This document shows, one piece after another, positions 1 through 8,211 of a stretch of DNA of 64,000 nucleotides. The notes below the pieces were generated by a model, which searched no databases, was not told the origin of the DNA, and saw nothing but the letters and a program-made list of their open reading frames with translations. Numbering within the stretch: position 1 is the stretch's first letter; each line of letters opens with the position of its first letter. The stretch is from Lachnospiraceae bacterium (lineage in GTDB: Bacteria > Bacillota > Clostridia > Lachnospirales > Lachnospiraceae). The position numbers and the translations under genes are program-made. The stretch lies in contig CAJTFL010000005.1 in the NCBI GenBank assembly GCA_910575565.1, positions 1 to 64,000 on the forward strand, written 5' to 3'.

Positions 1-218
1 GGCCGCTGGTGCACCGGTTAGGGTTTCCAACCCTATGGCCGGGCAGCCAAGCCGGGAAGGGATAAACGCTGAAGGCATCTAAGCGTGAAGCCCCCCTCAA
101 GATGAGATGTCCCATCGAAAGAGTAAGGCCCCTTGCAGAAGACGAGGTGGATAGGGCAGGGATGGAAGTGCAGCAATGCATGGAGTTGGCTGCCACTAAT
201 AGGCCGAGGGCTTGGCCA
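1..218 (+). rRNA. 23S ribosomal RNA, 3' end (partial)
   Basis: The window opens inside the last domain of 23S rRNA. The conserved tail can be read directly: the 'gaaggcatctaagcgtgaag' stretch, 'gatgagatgtccc', and the terminal 'actaataggccgagggcttg' that pairs with the 5' end of the mature molecule. The gene starts outside the window. The exact 3' end is set by analogy with other Firmicutes and may be off by a few bases. No 5S rRNA sequence follows in the 83 bases before the first tRNA. Confidence 0.95.
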
Positions 219-301
219 AGAGAGGCGAGTTTGGCTAGGAAGGGAAGAGGCGGATGTGTTCAGTATGCGGTTTTGAGGGTACGTGGAAGAGTACCAGATA
301 A

Positions 302-374
302 TCCTCGATAGCTCAGTCGGTAGAGCACGCGGCTGTTAACCGCGCTGTCGTAGGTTCAAGTCCTACTCGGGGAG
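302..374 (+). tRNA. tRNA-Asn (GTT)
   Basis: A full cloverleaf can be drawn. Acceptor TCCTCGA pairs with TCGGGGA (one G-T pair), the anticodon loop reads CTGTTAA with anticodon GTT, and the T arm is GTAGGTTCAAGTCCTAC. The CCA end is not encoded. It is the first of three tRNA genes directly after the rRNA operon and is probably processed from the same transcript. Confidence 0.95.
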
Positions 375-411
375 CTTGTTTTATCAATGAGATAAGACCA
401 TGAAAGAGCGA

Positions 412-483
412 GGCCCCATGGTCAAGTGGTTAAGACATCGCCCTTTCACGGCGGTAACACGAGTTCGAATCTCGTTGGGGTCA
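412..483 (+). tRNA. tRNA-Glu (TTC)
   Basis: Acceptor GGCCCCA pairs with TGGGGTC (one G-T pair). The anticodon loop is CTTTCAC with anticodon TTC, and the T arm is CGAGTTCGAATCTCG. No CCA is encoded. It is the second gene of the post-rRNA tRNA cluster. Confidence 0.95.
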
Positions 484-487
484 TTGT

Positions 488-558
488 GGCGACATAGCCA
501 AGTGGTAAGGCGTGGGTCTGCAACACCCTGATCACCAGTTCAAATCTGGTTGTCGCCT
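488..558 (+). tRNA. tRNA-Cys (GCA)
   Basis: Acceptor GGCGACA pairs perfectly with TGTCGCC. The anticodon loop is TCTGCAA with anticodon GCA, the T arm is CCAGTTCAAATCTGG, and the discriminator base is T. No CCA is encoded. It is the last tRNA before the operon terminator, four bases after tRNA-Glu. Confidence 0.95.
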
Positions 559-562
559 CTTT

Positions 563-592
563 AAAACCCTTGAAAAATCAAGGGTTTTTTGT
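563..592 (+). terminator. Rho-independent terminator of the rRNA/tRNA operon
   Basis: An 11-bp perfect stem (AAAACCCTTGA / TCAAGGGTTTT, four-base loop) is followed by a T-rich run. It lies four bases after tRNA-Cys. Confidence 0.88.
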
Positions 593-959
593 TTTGTTCT
601 GCATTTCATGTTGCATAATTCTGAAAAATCAGCGTTTGCTATATCGTCCATTTCTTGCAACTCCTTGAATTATGAAAAGTAGTTGGAGGAAGAGATGCCT
701 AATATATATGCATTCTTTTCTCCAACTTTCCATAATTACTTGCTATGCATATCCCACACCGCCTTTTTGATTTACGATGGCGGTGATTTGCGTGTTCAAG
801 ATAATTATTTTGTTTCTTGGTATGAAAAGGGTGAAAGAAAAAGGAAGAAAGGGTAAAACGCAAACACACATCTTTCCCCCTTTGTGTTTGCGCCTCAAAT
901 GAAAATGCAAGCATTTTCGCTTGAGGCTTGGTGCAAAATATGAAAGTAAGGATTTTTTT
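593..959. other. Intergenic region with no intact gene
   Basis: AT-rich sequence after the rRNA operon. No convincing reading frame is seen on either strand. It holds the double-hairpin repeat (859-927) directly before a truncated gene, which suggests the remains of an inserted element. Confidence 0.5.
859..927 (+). repeat. Double-hairpin intergenic repeat, copy 1
   Basis: Two consecutive hairpins. The first is CGCAAACACA / TGTGTTTGCG (10 bp, perfect). The second is GCCTCAA / TTGAGGC enclosing AAAATGC / GCATTTT. A second copy lies at 15110-15179, with a 10-bp first stem and the same GCCTCAA / TTGAGGC outer stem. Both copies stand a few tens of bases before a start codon on the + strand. The sequence between the stem arms differs while the pairing holds, which suggests a structured RNA or a recombination/origin-like site. 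Function unknown. Confidence 0.7.
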
Positions 960-1121
960 ATGGCAAAAATCAGAGATTACAAGATGAACGGAACTATTTT
1001 ATTGGGTGTGGATGCAGGCTACGGGATAATGAACGTGATGATACTCAATAATGGGTGGGTGAAAGCAAGTCAAACGATTGGAAAAAGAAAGACCGCCTCA
1101 ACCAAAGCCTTCCGTACTTGA
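960..1121 (+). pseudogene. Truncated ParM/StbA-like plasmid-segregation protein (remnant)
   Basis: A 53-residue frame whose N-terminal part, ILLGVDAGYG, resembles the first beta strand and phosphate-1 loop of actin-like ParM/StbA proteins found on plasmids and conjugative elements. Full-length members have about 300 residues. Here the frame loses similarity after the loop and ends early, so this is read as a remnant. The assignment rests on one short motif and is tentative. The start used is the ATG at 960; an in-frame ATG at 921 lies inside the repeat. Confidence 0.4.
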
Positions 1122-1327
1122 ATCCGGCAAAGTAAAGAGATAAAGGCGCGGGGTATTAAAGGCAGACGATGGTAAAGTGAAAAATGTATGTCAGAATAAA
1201 AATTAAAGCAATATCTAGAAAAAGCGGGGCGTTACAGGTGGAAAGGAAATACTGTGAAAGAGATATAATGTCACGGGGGTGGTGTGTATAAATTGTCAGC
1301 AATAGGAACTGCATTAGTTCGCAGTTC

Positions 1328-2622
1328 TTATTGCCTTAATGCGATAATGGTATGAAAAGTGAGCATATCATCATTATAATACATCTGTAAATTGCCATGA
1401 TATTTGCTGACCACTTTACGAATGCTTTTTAATCCAAATCCATGTCTATTTTTATTTACGGTCAGCTGCCTGTCCTTACAGAGAAAAGGATTCTTTCGGC
1501 AGGAATTGATAACTGTTATCACAATAAATGGTGTTTTTTCACGTTTGCTTGTATTAATCTCAATAAAAGAGTCAGGAATAATGCCTGCTGCTGTTATAGC
1601 ATTATCCAGCAAATTGCAAAACAGAGAGGTAAGGTCATTGTCCGCAATAAAATCCGTTGTCCCACTTCGTATGTCGGCATGAAAAGATATATGGCTGTCA
1701 GTGCAACGCTGCATATAGCGGCATAGGATGGAATTCAGCATTTCATGGTCACATAGTCTGGAATACTCTTTCAGGTCTGGAGAAAGTACCAATTGCCGGA
1801 TATAGGCGCTTATTTTAGTATGCTCCTTTTGCTCATTCAGCAGGTCAATGGATTGCAGGTGCTTTTTATGTCATGGATTAAAATACGCTGATTTTCATTC
1901 TGTACATTCAGCATTTTATAATATTGGGCTGAATCTGACTCTTTTTGAAGCAATAATTGTATTTCTGTAAATTCCATGTTTTTTTTCTGATGATAGCGGT
2001 TGATTTCAAACATGAGCAGGTTTGCTGCCAGCAAAAGAACAGCACCCATAGTAACCATCCAGTCAAGTGACGATGGGAGCAAAACAGATTCGCCAATGCT
2101 TACGAAAGTAATCATAATAAAGATTGAGGTCAGGGGAATGAAAACAAGAAGAAAAACAGACTGATCATGCTGCCCTGCATCCTTCTTTGTTTTTTTCATC
2201 AGGTGCATCAGTATATAAGTAACTGCAAAAAATATGAGTTTACTAAAGACCGAAAAAAATAAAAGGTGATAAAATTCCCTTCCGTTATCAAGAAAGCGAG
2301 GGGCAAAGTGCCTGGTAATTCCATAAATGACTAATTCACTCATTGCCATAACAGCCGCCAGTATGGAAGAGTGGAATAACGCTGTATACCAATTCAGATA
2401 ACATTGTGTCAGCAGGAAAATGAAATTCAGCAAAAAATATAAAATGATATTGATCCATATAGATTCGGACAGTGACATGCAAAACAGGATAAAATATAAA
2501 CCGCATAGCACGCCAAGTTTTCTCCGTGAGGTGTGTCTGGCAGGAAATAAATTGGAGGAGTATTGCCAGAGTATAATTGCTTCTACAAGAAAACTGAAAA
2601 AATAACAGATTGTATTTATCAT
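1328..2622 (-). pseudogene. AgrC-like GHKL sensor histidine kinase, frameshifted
   Basis: The N-terminal part (2622 down to a stop at 1837) carries about six hydrophobic segments and a coiled segment ending in the phospho-acceptor box LIHDIK. The C-terminal part continues in another frame from about 1864 to 1328 with the GHKL ATPase: an N-box (NLLDNAITAA) and a glycine-rich GFGLKSIRKVV. The break falls in an A5 run (T5 at 1863-1867 on the + strand). One extra A, or a -1 slip, restores HDIKKHLQ, the normal box of the family. The start at 2622 follows GAGG and lies 11 bases after the response-regulator stop. It is either an inactivated gene, a phase-variable one or a sequencing error. Confidence 0.8.
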
Positions 2623-2632
2623 TTGCTTTACT

Positions 2633-3337
2633 TTACCTCGTACTTTCCAAATAAAGGAGATAGGCTTCCTTAAATGCACTGTATTTTCTTTTTGTCAGAT
2701 AAGCAGTCTGATTATCTGCTATATGGACAAGATTACGGTCAAAATCCGTGACATATTCAAGATTGATAATGAAACTGCGGTGTGTCTGGAAGAAACGGTT
2801 TTTGGGGAGAATTTCCAGCCAGTACTGTATATTGTGAATGGATTCAAAATCACACAGAGTGGTATGTACCGTTACTTTTCTGCCCAGTGCTTCCACTGCC
2901 ATGACGGAAGATGCAGGCAGTGTATGTACACCATGTTTTGTTTCAATTGGGATTTTTACTGTCATAGTGTTATACAGGTCAACTGCATCTTTCATATTAC
3001 GGAAAAACCGTTGTTTAGCCAAAGGCTTTGAAAGATATCGGAATACATGGAACCGCATTGCATCATCAAGATATTCAGAATAAGAGGTTACAATAAAAAT
3101 AATAATCTTGTCATTCTTCTTTTTTAATTCCTTTCCCACATGGATACCATTCATTCCGGGCATTTCTATATCAAGAAATAGAATGTCTTTGTCACCTGTA
3201 TCGGCCAGCAGGGATTCCCCGTCAGAAAAGCAGACCAGTTCGGGGCATTTTACGTTTATGTTTTCAAAAAAGTTTCTGATATATTTTTGAAGCTGTTCAA
3301 TTATCAGCGCATCATCGTCACAGATGAGTATTCGCAT
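2633..3337 (-). CDS. LytTR-family response regulator (AgrA/LytR-like)
   Basis: A 234-residue regulator. The receiver domain (about 1-120) shows the acidic pocket ILICDDD, the phospho-acceptor in FLDIEMPGMNG and the conserved lysine in LSKP. The C-terminal half (about 135-234) is a LytTR DNA-binding domain, recognisable from the KHGVHTLPASSVMAVEALGRK strand region and FFQTHRSFIINLEYV. The start at 3337 is chosen because GAGGG lies seven bases upstream; longer in-frame starts lack a site. It is co-directional with the kinase immediately downstream and points away from the ABC operon at 3883, which it plausibly regulates. Confidence 0.88.
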   Translation of the reverse strand: MRILICDDDALIIEQLQKYIRNFFENINVKCPELVCFSDGESLLADTGDKDILFLDIEMPGMNGIHVGKELKKKNDKIIIFIVTSYSEYLDDAMRFHVFRYLSKPLAKQRFFRNMKDAVDLYNTMTVKIPIETKHGVHTLPASSVMAVEALGRKVTVHTTLCDFESIHNIQYWLEILPKNRFFQTHRSFIINLEYVTDFDRNLVHIADNQTAYLTKRKYSAFKEAYLLYLESTR

Positions 3338-3882
3338 TTTTATCCCTCTTTTCATGCAATTTACTACATAGTTACCCTTTGTATTATACAATAAAGATCA
3401 GGAAAATACAGAGAAACTGCATGAAAAGACATTTTTTGATGGATTTTGGGCTGAAACAAAGGAAGCGGTATCAGTTTTGAACACATTTCTGCGTGCTGAT
3501 GCGAATTCCGCATCATGTGCTATTGCATATCAACCTAAAGCCCCAAAAGAATTAGTAAGATACAGGAAAAGGAAATTATTGAGAGATGCGCAAATATAAT
3601 AGCAGACTGGCTGATAATCTGCATTTCAATTGGTATCGTGTTATCCGCAGGCTTACAGTTACCTTGCATTTTCAAAAAATGAAACGAATATTTGTAAAAT
3701 GACCAAAAAAGGGCAAAAAATGTCGTTTCATGCAAGAAAGGTTGAAATTATGGCCAGTATAGGGATAATGGAAATTGTCATTGAAAGACACCGAAAAGGT
3801 GAACCCTTGATTTTTACAGGGGATGAGGCGATTTGGGGTATTGACCTTGACACTGCCGATCTGATGGAAAAGAGGAGATATT
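3338..3882. other. Regulatory region between the two-component system and the ABC operon
   Basis: This 545-base stretch should hold the promoters of both the leftward regulator operon and the rightward lipoprotein/ABC operon. It contains a near-perfect dyad at 3498-3514 (GATGCG-5-CGCATC) that could be a regulator site. Apart from the weak frame at 3750 no gene is apparent. LytTR regulators usually bind pairs of 9-bp direct repeats; none was identified by eye. Confidence 0.45.
3498..3514. promoter_or_regulatory. Candidate operator, 6-bp dyad with 5-base centre
   Basis: GATGCG and CGCATC flank AATTC in the intergenic region between the response-regulator operon and the ABC operon. Position and symmetry are the only evidence. 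The factor is unknown. Confidence 0.3.
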
Positions 3883-4040
3883 ATGAAAAAGAGCGTTTCA
3901 AAAAAGATGTTTGCGTTGTCTGTGCTTATGTCTGCCGGTATGCTGTTGACTGGCTGTTCCGGTACAGCAGCAGAACCCTTGGAGAGAACACCGGCGGGAA
4001 GCAGCACAGAGGCGATACAGGGGAGTATAGGAGTGGCTGA
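3750..4040 (+). CDS. Doubtful small ORF overlapping the lipoprotein start
   Basis: A frame preceded by AAAGG at suitable spacing encodes MASIGIMEIVIERHRKGEP and continues into a region that overlaps the first 158 bases of the lipoprotein gene in another frame. The N-terminal 40 residues look protein-like, while the overlapped part is cysteine- and arginine-rich and looks like a shadow. It may be the remains of a small gene that has lost its stop. No family recognised. Confidence 0.18.
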   Translation: MASIGIMEIVIERHRKGEPLIFTGDEAIWGIDLDTADLMEKRRYYEKERFKKDVCVVCAYVCRYAVDWLFRYSSRTLGENTGGKQHRGDTGEYRSG

Positions 4041-5046
4041 ATCCGGGACAAACCAGATCAGTGAGAAGCTGTCCGATATGTTGGTAATTGATGCGGATGT
4101 AGTTTTGCCGAAAGAGCAGGTATATAGCGTGTATGCGTTGACAAAGCAAGCGTTTCCGAGAGAAGATTTAAATGCTTTTTTCGGAGTGTCGGAAGCAGCC
4201 GTAACGGTTCACCCGGAATGGGTGGGGGCATATTCTGCAGGAACGGAAGAGGGCGGATACTTTAGTACGGATCCCTATGGAAATTTTACATATGCTAAGG
4301 ACGAGGAAAGGGATGGCTACATCGTATATTTGGTGGAATCCGCATACTATAATGCTGGCAGTTGTTCTTTCCAGAAGGAAGAAATACAGGATTTATCCTT
4401 CCTGGACGCGGAAAAAGCCATTCAGATGGGAAAGGAAAAGATTAAGGAGCTGACCGGACAGGATTCGGAGGTTCTTGTTGCTTATGCTCTGAATCAAGAA
4501 ATACTAACAGAGTTGGAGGCGGAGTACAGGCAGACTAAGAAATACCAGGAAGATGCACAGACAGGAAAAGAAACTGCGGGCGATGACTGGTCGGATGCAG
4601 ATGAGATATATTATCTGGAGTATGAACTGACGAAGGATGGTCTGCCGATTTACAGCGGCATTAATGAGCCGGGCATATCCATGGCAGTGGAAACCTTTTG
4701 GACGGCTGAAACCCGAATCACTATGATGCTTGATAAGAATGGGATTCGCTATATAGCCAGCAAGGGTGGAATTTTTGACGCCAGACCGGAAGCAGAGGCG
4801 CAGACGATTATCTCAGCGGAGGCGGCACTGGAAGCGGTAAAGGAAATTTATGTGAATACCATATTGAGTTCGCAGGTTACAATCTCCCGGATATGGCTGG
4901 AATATGTCGTTGTACCGGACTGGGAAGAGCAGGAACAGTATAAGCTGGCGCCTTATTGGTGTGTGCAGATAGATTCACCTTCGGGAAACAGCAGTGCGGA
5001 GCGGATCAATGCGATAACGGGAGGTAATCTATCCTATGGAGAATAA
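3883..5046 (+). CDS. Membrane-anchored lipoprotein of an ABC-export operon (DUF6034-like, family uncertain)
   Basis: 387 residues with a lipoprotein signal: basic KKSVSKK, a hydrophobic core and lipobox LLTGC (Cys about 25). The rest is a soluble extracytoplasmic domain rich in acidic and aromatic residues and without a recognised motif. The start has a clear AGAGGAG site. The 3' end overlaps the next gene by 11 bases, so the four genes 3883-7323 form one operon (lipoprotein, two ABC-2 permeases, ATPase). It may be a substrate-capturing or immunity-type subunit of the exporter, as in lantibiotic-immunity and bacitracin-type systems. That role is inference from context. Confidence 0.75.
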   Translation: MKKSVSKKMFALSVLMSAGMLLTGCSGTAAEPLERTPAGSSTEAIQGSIGVAESGTNQISEKLSDMLVIDADVVLPKEQVYSVYALTKQAFPREDLNAFFGVSEAAVTVHPEWVGAYSAGTEEGGYFSTDPYGNFTYAKDEERDGYIVYLVESAYYNAGSCSFQKEEIQDLSFLDAEKAIQMGKEKIKELTGQDSEVLVAYALNQEILTELEAEYRQTKKYQEDAQTGKETAGDDWSDADEIYYLEYELTKDGLPIYSGINEPGISMAVETFWTAETRITMMLDKNGIRYIASKGGIFDARPEAEAQTIISAEAALEAVKEIYVNTILSSQVTISRIWLEYVVVPDWEEQEQYKLAPYWCVQIDSPSGNSSAERINAITGGNLSYGE

Positions 5047-5845
5047 AAGGGCATTGCCCCGTCTGTTTGGTGCAGAATTTAAGAGGAGTCTGACGGTGAG
5101 ATTTCTCCTTGTACCGGTGGTTGTGGTGTTGTGCATCTGTCTGGATACCTGGAACCAGATACCATTTATGTGGACATCTCCTGAGACTATGGATGTATAC
5201 TATTATTGGTGTAATTCTTTTATATTTGGAGGCTTTTATGGTATCTATGTGGTTCCGATGCTGGCGGCGCTTCCCTATGCGGTAAGTTTTTGCGAGGAAT
5301 ACAATACAAATATGCTGAGGATGCTGCTTATGAAAGCAGGAAAGAAGAAATACTGCATATCCAAGGTGCTTACGACATTCCTATCGGGAGCTCTTTCGGT
5401 ATCGGCAGGTGGGATTACTTTTATCCTCCTGGCAAATTTTTTTGTTCAGTTGTTCAATCGGGCTAGATTGCCGGAGACAGTAGCCTTCCCTTATTATGGA
5501 TTTTTGCTGCAGGGTAATGCTGCCTGCTATTTTACAGCGGTTATCTTCCTTTTGTTTTTGACCGGAGGGTTATGGGCAACGGCTGCTTTGCTGGTATCGT
5601 CATATTTCCCTAATATCTATGTGACGGCGGCATCTCCTTTGATTCTATCCTTTTTGACAGGTCGGGCTTATTTGGTTTTGAGGATTCCTGTCAGGCTTCG
5701 GTTGGATTTATGGCTGCAGGGTAGAAGTTCCGCTGGTACAGATCAGCTCACCATTTTGTGTTCTGCGTTGGTGGTGCTGGGTCTGACTGTGGGATTTGGT
5801 ATTCTGTTTTACCAGAAGCTGAAAAGGAGGGTGGAGAATGAGTAA
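5036..5845 (+). CDS. ABC-2 type transporter permease, first subunit
   Basis: 269 residues with about six hydrophobic segments, the first near residues 20-36 (FLLVPVVVVLCICL) and the last near 240-258. Before the second segment group is the acidic loop SFCEEYNTNMLRMLL, typical of ABC-2 permeases where the cytoplasmic loop contacts the ATPase. It overlaps the lipoprotein gene by 11 bases and the next permease by 8, indicating translational coupling. Together with the second permease it would form the membrane channel. Confidence 0.78.
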   Translation: MENKRALPRLFGAEFKRSLTVRFLLVPVVVVLCICLDTWNQIPFMWTSPETMDVYYYWCNSFIFGGFYGIYVVPMLAALPYAVSFCEEYNTNMLRMLLMKAGKKKYCISKVLTTFLSGALSVSAGGITFILLANFFVQLFNRARLPETVAFPYYGFLLQGNAACYFTAVIFLLFLTGGLWATAALLVSSYFPNIYVTAASPLILSFLTGRAYLVLRIPVRLRLDLWLQGRSSAGTDQLTILCSALVVLGLTVGFGILFYQKLKRRVENE

Positions 5846-6659
5846 GGGACTTCGGGTTTTTTGTTTTCAGCTAAAGCAGGAATTGGTGCAAGTCAGGGTG
5901 CTGATCCTGTTCATGATTCTTGCAGTGTTTATCTATTCCTATCTGGAGCCGGTGGCTAATCTGGCACAGGCGGTTGGTGAGAAAGTGACTCCGTGGGCTT
6001 TTCCGCATCTGATGAATGATTACATCTGTCAGATGGTTTTTATGGTGAGTGCAGTCTTCCTGTTTAGCACAGCACCCTTTGAGGGGAAGGTTCATTACTA
6101 TATTGTTCAGCGTTCCGGGAGCCTTTCCTGGCAGTTGGGTAATGTACTGTATATTCTGGCATCTTCGTTTTTGTTTGTGGGGTTTATTTGGATACTTAGT
6201 GTTATCAGCCTGCTTTCACGAACCAAGTTTAGTGATGATTGGGGAATCATCTGGGGGACATTGGCAAGGACAAACGCAGGGAATCAGTATAATGTCCCAT
6301 TTACGGTGTTTGCTTATATTGTCGGTGTATTTTCGCCGATGGAGGCGACTGCAATCAGCTTCCTGCTTGAATGGGCGTGTGTCTCATGGATGGGGTTGGT
6401 GGTCTATTTGTTCAACTATATCACAAAAAAGATGACAGGGATATTGGCGGCATCATTTTTTGTATTTTTGGATGTGATGATCTACAATTCATGGACACCC
6501 AAGGCATATCTTTTCTCACCGGTGACGCTGGCACAATTGAAGGTGATGTCAGGGAACAACTTATCTTATGGCGTATCTTTGAACTATGCGGTGGTGTTCT
6601 TTGCGGTGACAATCACGTTTTTTATTGTAATATGCTTGGGACAAGGAACAAAAAAGTAA
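5838..6659 (+). CDS. ABC-2 type transporter permease, second subunit
   Basis: 273 residues, six hydrophobic segments by eye: about 14-34, 70-84, 100-125, 155-175, 190-210 and 245-268. The loop APFEGKVHYYIVQRSG is the coupling-helix region. It overlaps the upstream permease by 8 bases and is separated from the ATPase start by a few bases. Sequence is clearly different from the first permease, so the channel is probably a heterodimer. Confidence 0.78.
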   Translation: MSKGLRVFCFQLKQELVQVRVLILFMILAVFIYSYLEPVANLAQAVGEKVTPWAFPHLMNDYICQMVFMVSAVFLFSTAPFEGKVHYYIVQRSGSLSWQLGNVLYILASSFLFVGFIWILSVISLLSRTKFSDDWGIIWGTLARTNAGNQYNVPFTVFAYIVGVFSPMEATAISFLLEWACVSWMGLVVYLFNYITKKMTGILAASFFVFLDVMIYNSWTPKAYLFSPVTLAQLKVMSGNNLSYGVSLNYAVVFFAVTITFFIVICLGQGTKK

Positions 6660-6678
6660 AGAAATGGGAACTGAAAAA

Positions 6679-7323
6679 ATGAATGATAGAAGGATTCTTT
6701 TTAAAAATGTCTCTAAGACAATAGACAATCAGATGACATTGAAGAATATCAATCTGGAGATACCTAAGCAGGGGATTTATGGAATTGTGGGCAGGAACGG
6801 TTCAGGAAAGACGGTGCTGCTCAAGTGTCTGTGCGGGTTTATGCCTGTCACGGAGGGCGAGATATGGGTAGGAGAAAAACAGGTCGGGCGCGATGCGGAA
6901 TTTATTGAGGATACCGGCTTCATCATCGAGACACCGGGATTTTTGCCCAGAGAATCCGGATTTCGCAATTTGAGATATCTTGCCTCCATCCGGAAAGTGG
7001 TCGGAAAGGAGCGCATCAGGGAGTGTATCACCATGGTTGGTCTTAATCCGGATGATAAGAAATGGGTAGGGAAATACTCATTGGGGATGCGCCAGCGGCT
7101 GGGTATCGCACAAGCTATCATGGAGAATCCCAGTCTGATTATCCTTGACGAACCCATGAATGGGCTGGACAATCATGGCGCGGAGGAGATACGAAAGCTC
7201 CTGCTTGGACTGAAGGAGGAGGGAAAGCTGATTCTTATCATCAGTCATAACCGGGAGGACATCAACCTGCTCTGTGACAGAGTGTATGAGATGGATATGG
7301 GAGTGCTGACACAAGTAAGGTAA
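6679..7323 (+). CDS. ABC transporter ATP-binding protein
   Basis: About 214 residues with the full ABC ATPase set: Walker A GRNGSGKT, Q-loop region, signature YSLGMRQRLG, Walker B LIILDEP and switch histidine in LIISHN. It is the energising subunit for the two permeases upstream. The start is taken at 6679 (GGGA ten bases before); the ATG at 6664 is an alternative that adds five residues. A hairpin AAGCTCA / TGAGCTT at 7337-7356 follows but has no T-run. Confidence 0.88.
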   Translation: MNDRRILFKNVSKTIDNQMTLKNINLEIPKQGIYGIVGRNGSGKTVLLKCLCGFMPVTEGEIWVGEKQVGRDAEFIEDTGFIIETPGFLPRESGFRNLRYLASIRKVVGKERIRECITMVGLNPDDKKWVGKYSLGMRQRLGIAQAIMENPSLIILDEPMNGLDNHGAEEIRKLLLGLKEEGKLILIISHNREDINLLCDRVYEMDMGVLTQVR

Positions 7324-7701
7324 AAATAGCAGAATAAAGCTCATTTTGGTGAGCTTGCCTGATATTCACGGGTGTACTGTACCAGCAGGGCATAACCCTT
7401 TAAGGCCGGACAGGTATCTAACAGTTCCTGGTTATGCCCCGCTTTACCGGGCATTCCGAGATTCCTTTGACTGCTGTAACGAAGTGTGTAAGTTATGTTT
7501 AAAACAAACAACTTCTGAATTCGATGGGGCGTCGTGTGCGGTGAAAGCTGCGTGCACGGTGCTAAGCGGGGAAAAGCCGGAAACTAATTTTGAAAAAAAT
7601 CGAGTTATGCTGTAACAAACACCGTTATTATGTGATATAAGAGATAAGTTATAGCAAATATCCTGTATAACGTAAAAATTTACTTACGAGGAGGTGAAAA
7701 A
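7324..7701. other. Intergenic region before the ECF sigma gene
   Basis: No supported gene. It holds the 37-bp repeat copy at 7435-7471 and two copies of TGCTGTAAC (7472-7480 and 7608-7616). TGTAAC resembles the -35 box of many ECF-sigma promoters, so the second copy could be an autoregulatory promoter of the sigma gene at 7702; this is speculative. Confidence 0.35.
7435..7471 (+). repeat. 37-bp dispersed repeat, copy 1
   Basis: TGCCCCGCTTTACCGGGCAT followed by TCCGA and TTCCTTTGAC. The same 37 bases occur at 39110-39146 with two differences. The CCCGCTTTACCGGG core is a small hairpin (CCCG-CTTTA-CGGG-like). Both copies lie upstream of rightward genes and end in TTTGAC, which resembles a -35 box. 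Confidence 0.65.
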
Positions 7702-8211
7702 GTGCAGGATTCTTGTAAAAATATAGATATGGATTCGGTTTATCAAGAATATGCGAGTTTAGTTTACCGTTTTTTATATTCCTATACGCAGGATGCAGAA
7801 TGGTCTCAAGAACTAATGCAGGAAACATTTTTACGGGCGGTAGGCTCCATTTCACGTTATAACGGCTCTTGTAAATTATCTGTATGGCTTTGCCAGATAG
7901 CGAAACATATTTTATACCAGGAGCTTCGAAAAAAGAAACGTGCGGAAACGGTAGAATTGGCAGATTATTTACCGGATGATTCTTCACCGGACGGAGAAAC
8001 AAACGTACTGAATCAGGAAAATAAAATAGAGCTTTATCAGGCAATCCATCATTTGCCAGAGTTAGAACGGGAAGTTATTTTATATCGAATTACGGGCGAA
8101 CTTTCTTTTCGTGAAATAGGAGCAATTTTAGGAAAGAGCGAAAATTGGAGTAGGACGGTTTTTTATCGGGCAAAACAGAAAATCAAAAAGGAGTTGAAGG
8201 CACATGAATAA
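7702..8211 (+). CDS. ECF-type RNA polymerase sigma factor
   Basis: 169 residues with the two ECF domains: region 2 (about 10-75, LVYRFLYSYTQD...QELMQETFLRA) and region 4 (about 110-165, LPELEREVILYRITGELSFREIGAILGKSE, a helix-turn-helix). It starts at GTG, set by an AGGAGGTG site seven bases upstream. The 3' end overlaps the next gene by 8 bases, coupling it to its anti-sigma factor. The signal sensed is not evident. Confidence 0.88.
   Translation: MQDSCKNIDMDSVYQEYASLVYRFLYSYTQDAEWSQELMQETFLRAVGSISRYNGSCKLSVWLCQIAKHILYQELRKKKRAETVELADYLPDDSSPDGETNVLNQENKIELYQAIHHLPELEREVILYRITGELSFREIGAILGKSENWSRTVFYRAKQKIKKELKAHE

Noticed and set aside
102-311. ORF inside the 23S rRNA end
   Set aside because: It lies in rRNA and runs into tRNA-Asn.
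1299-1334. Terminator after the frameshifted kinase
   Set aside because: GCAATAGGAACTGC / GCAGTTCTTATTGC is a strong stem overlapping the kinase stop codon, but neither side has a T-run, so I did not call it a terminator.
6049-6682. Alternative-frame ORFs within the second permease gene
   Set aside because: They overlap a well-supported membrane protein with coupled start and stop; no own ribosome binding sites.
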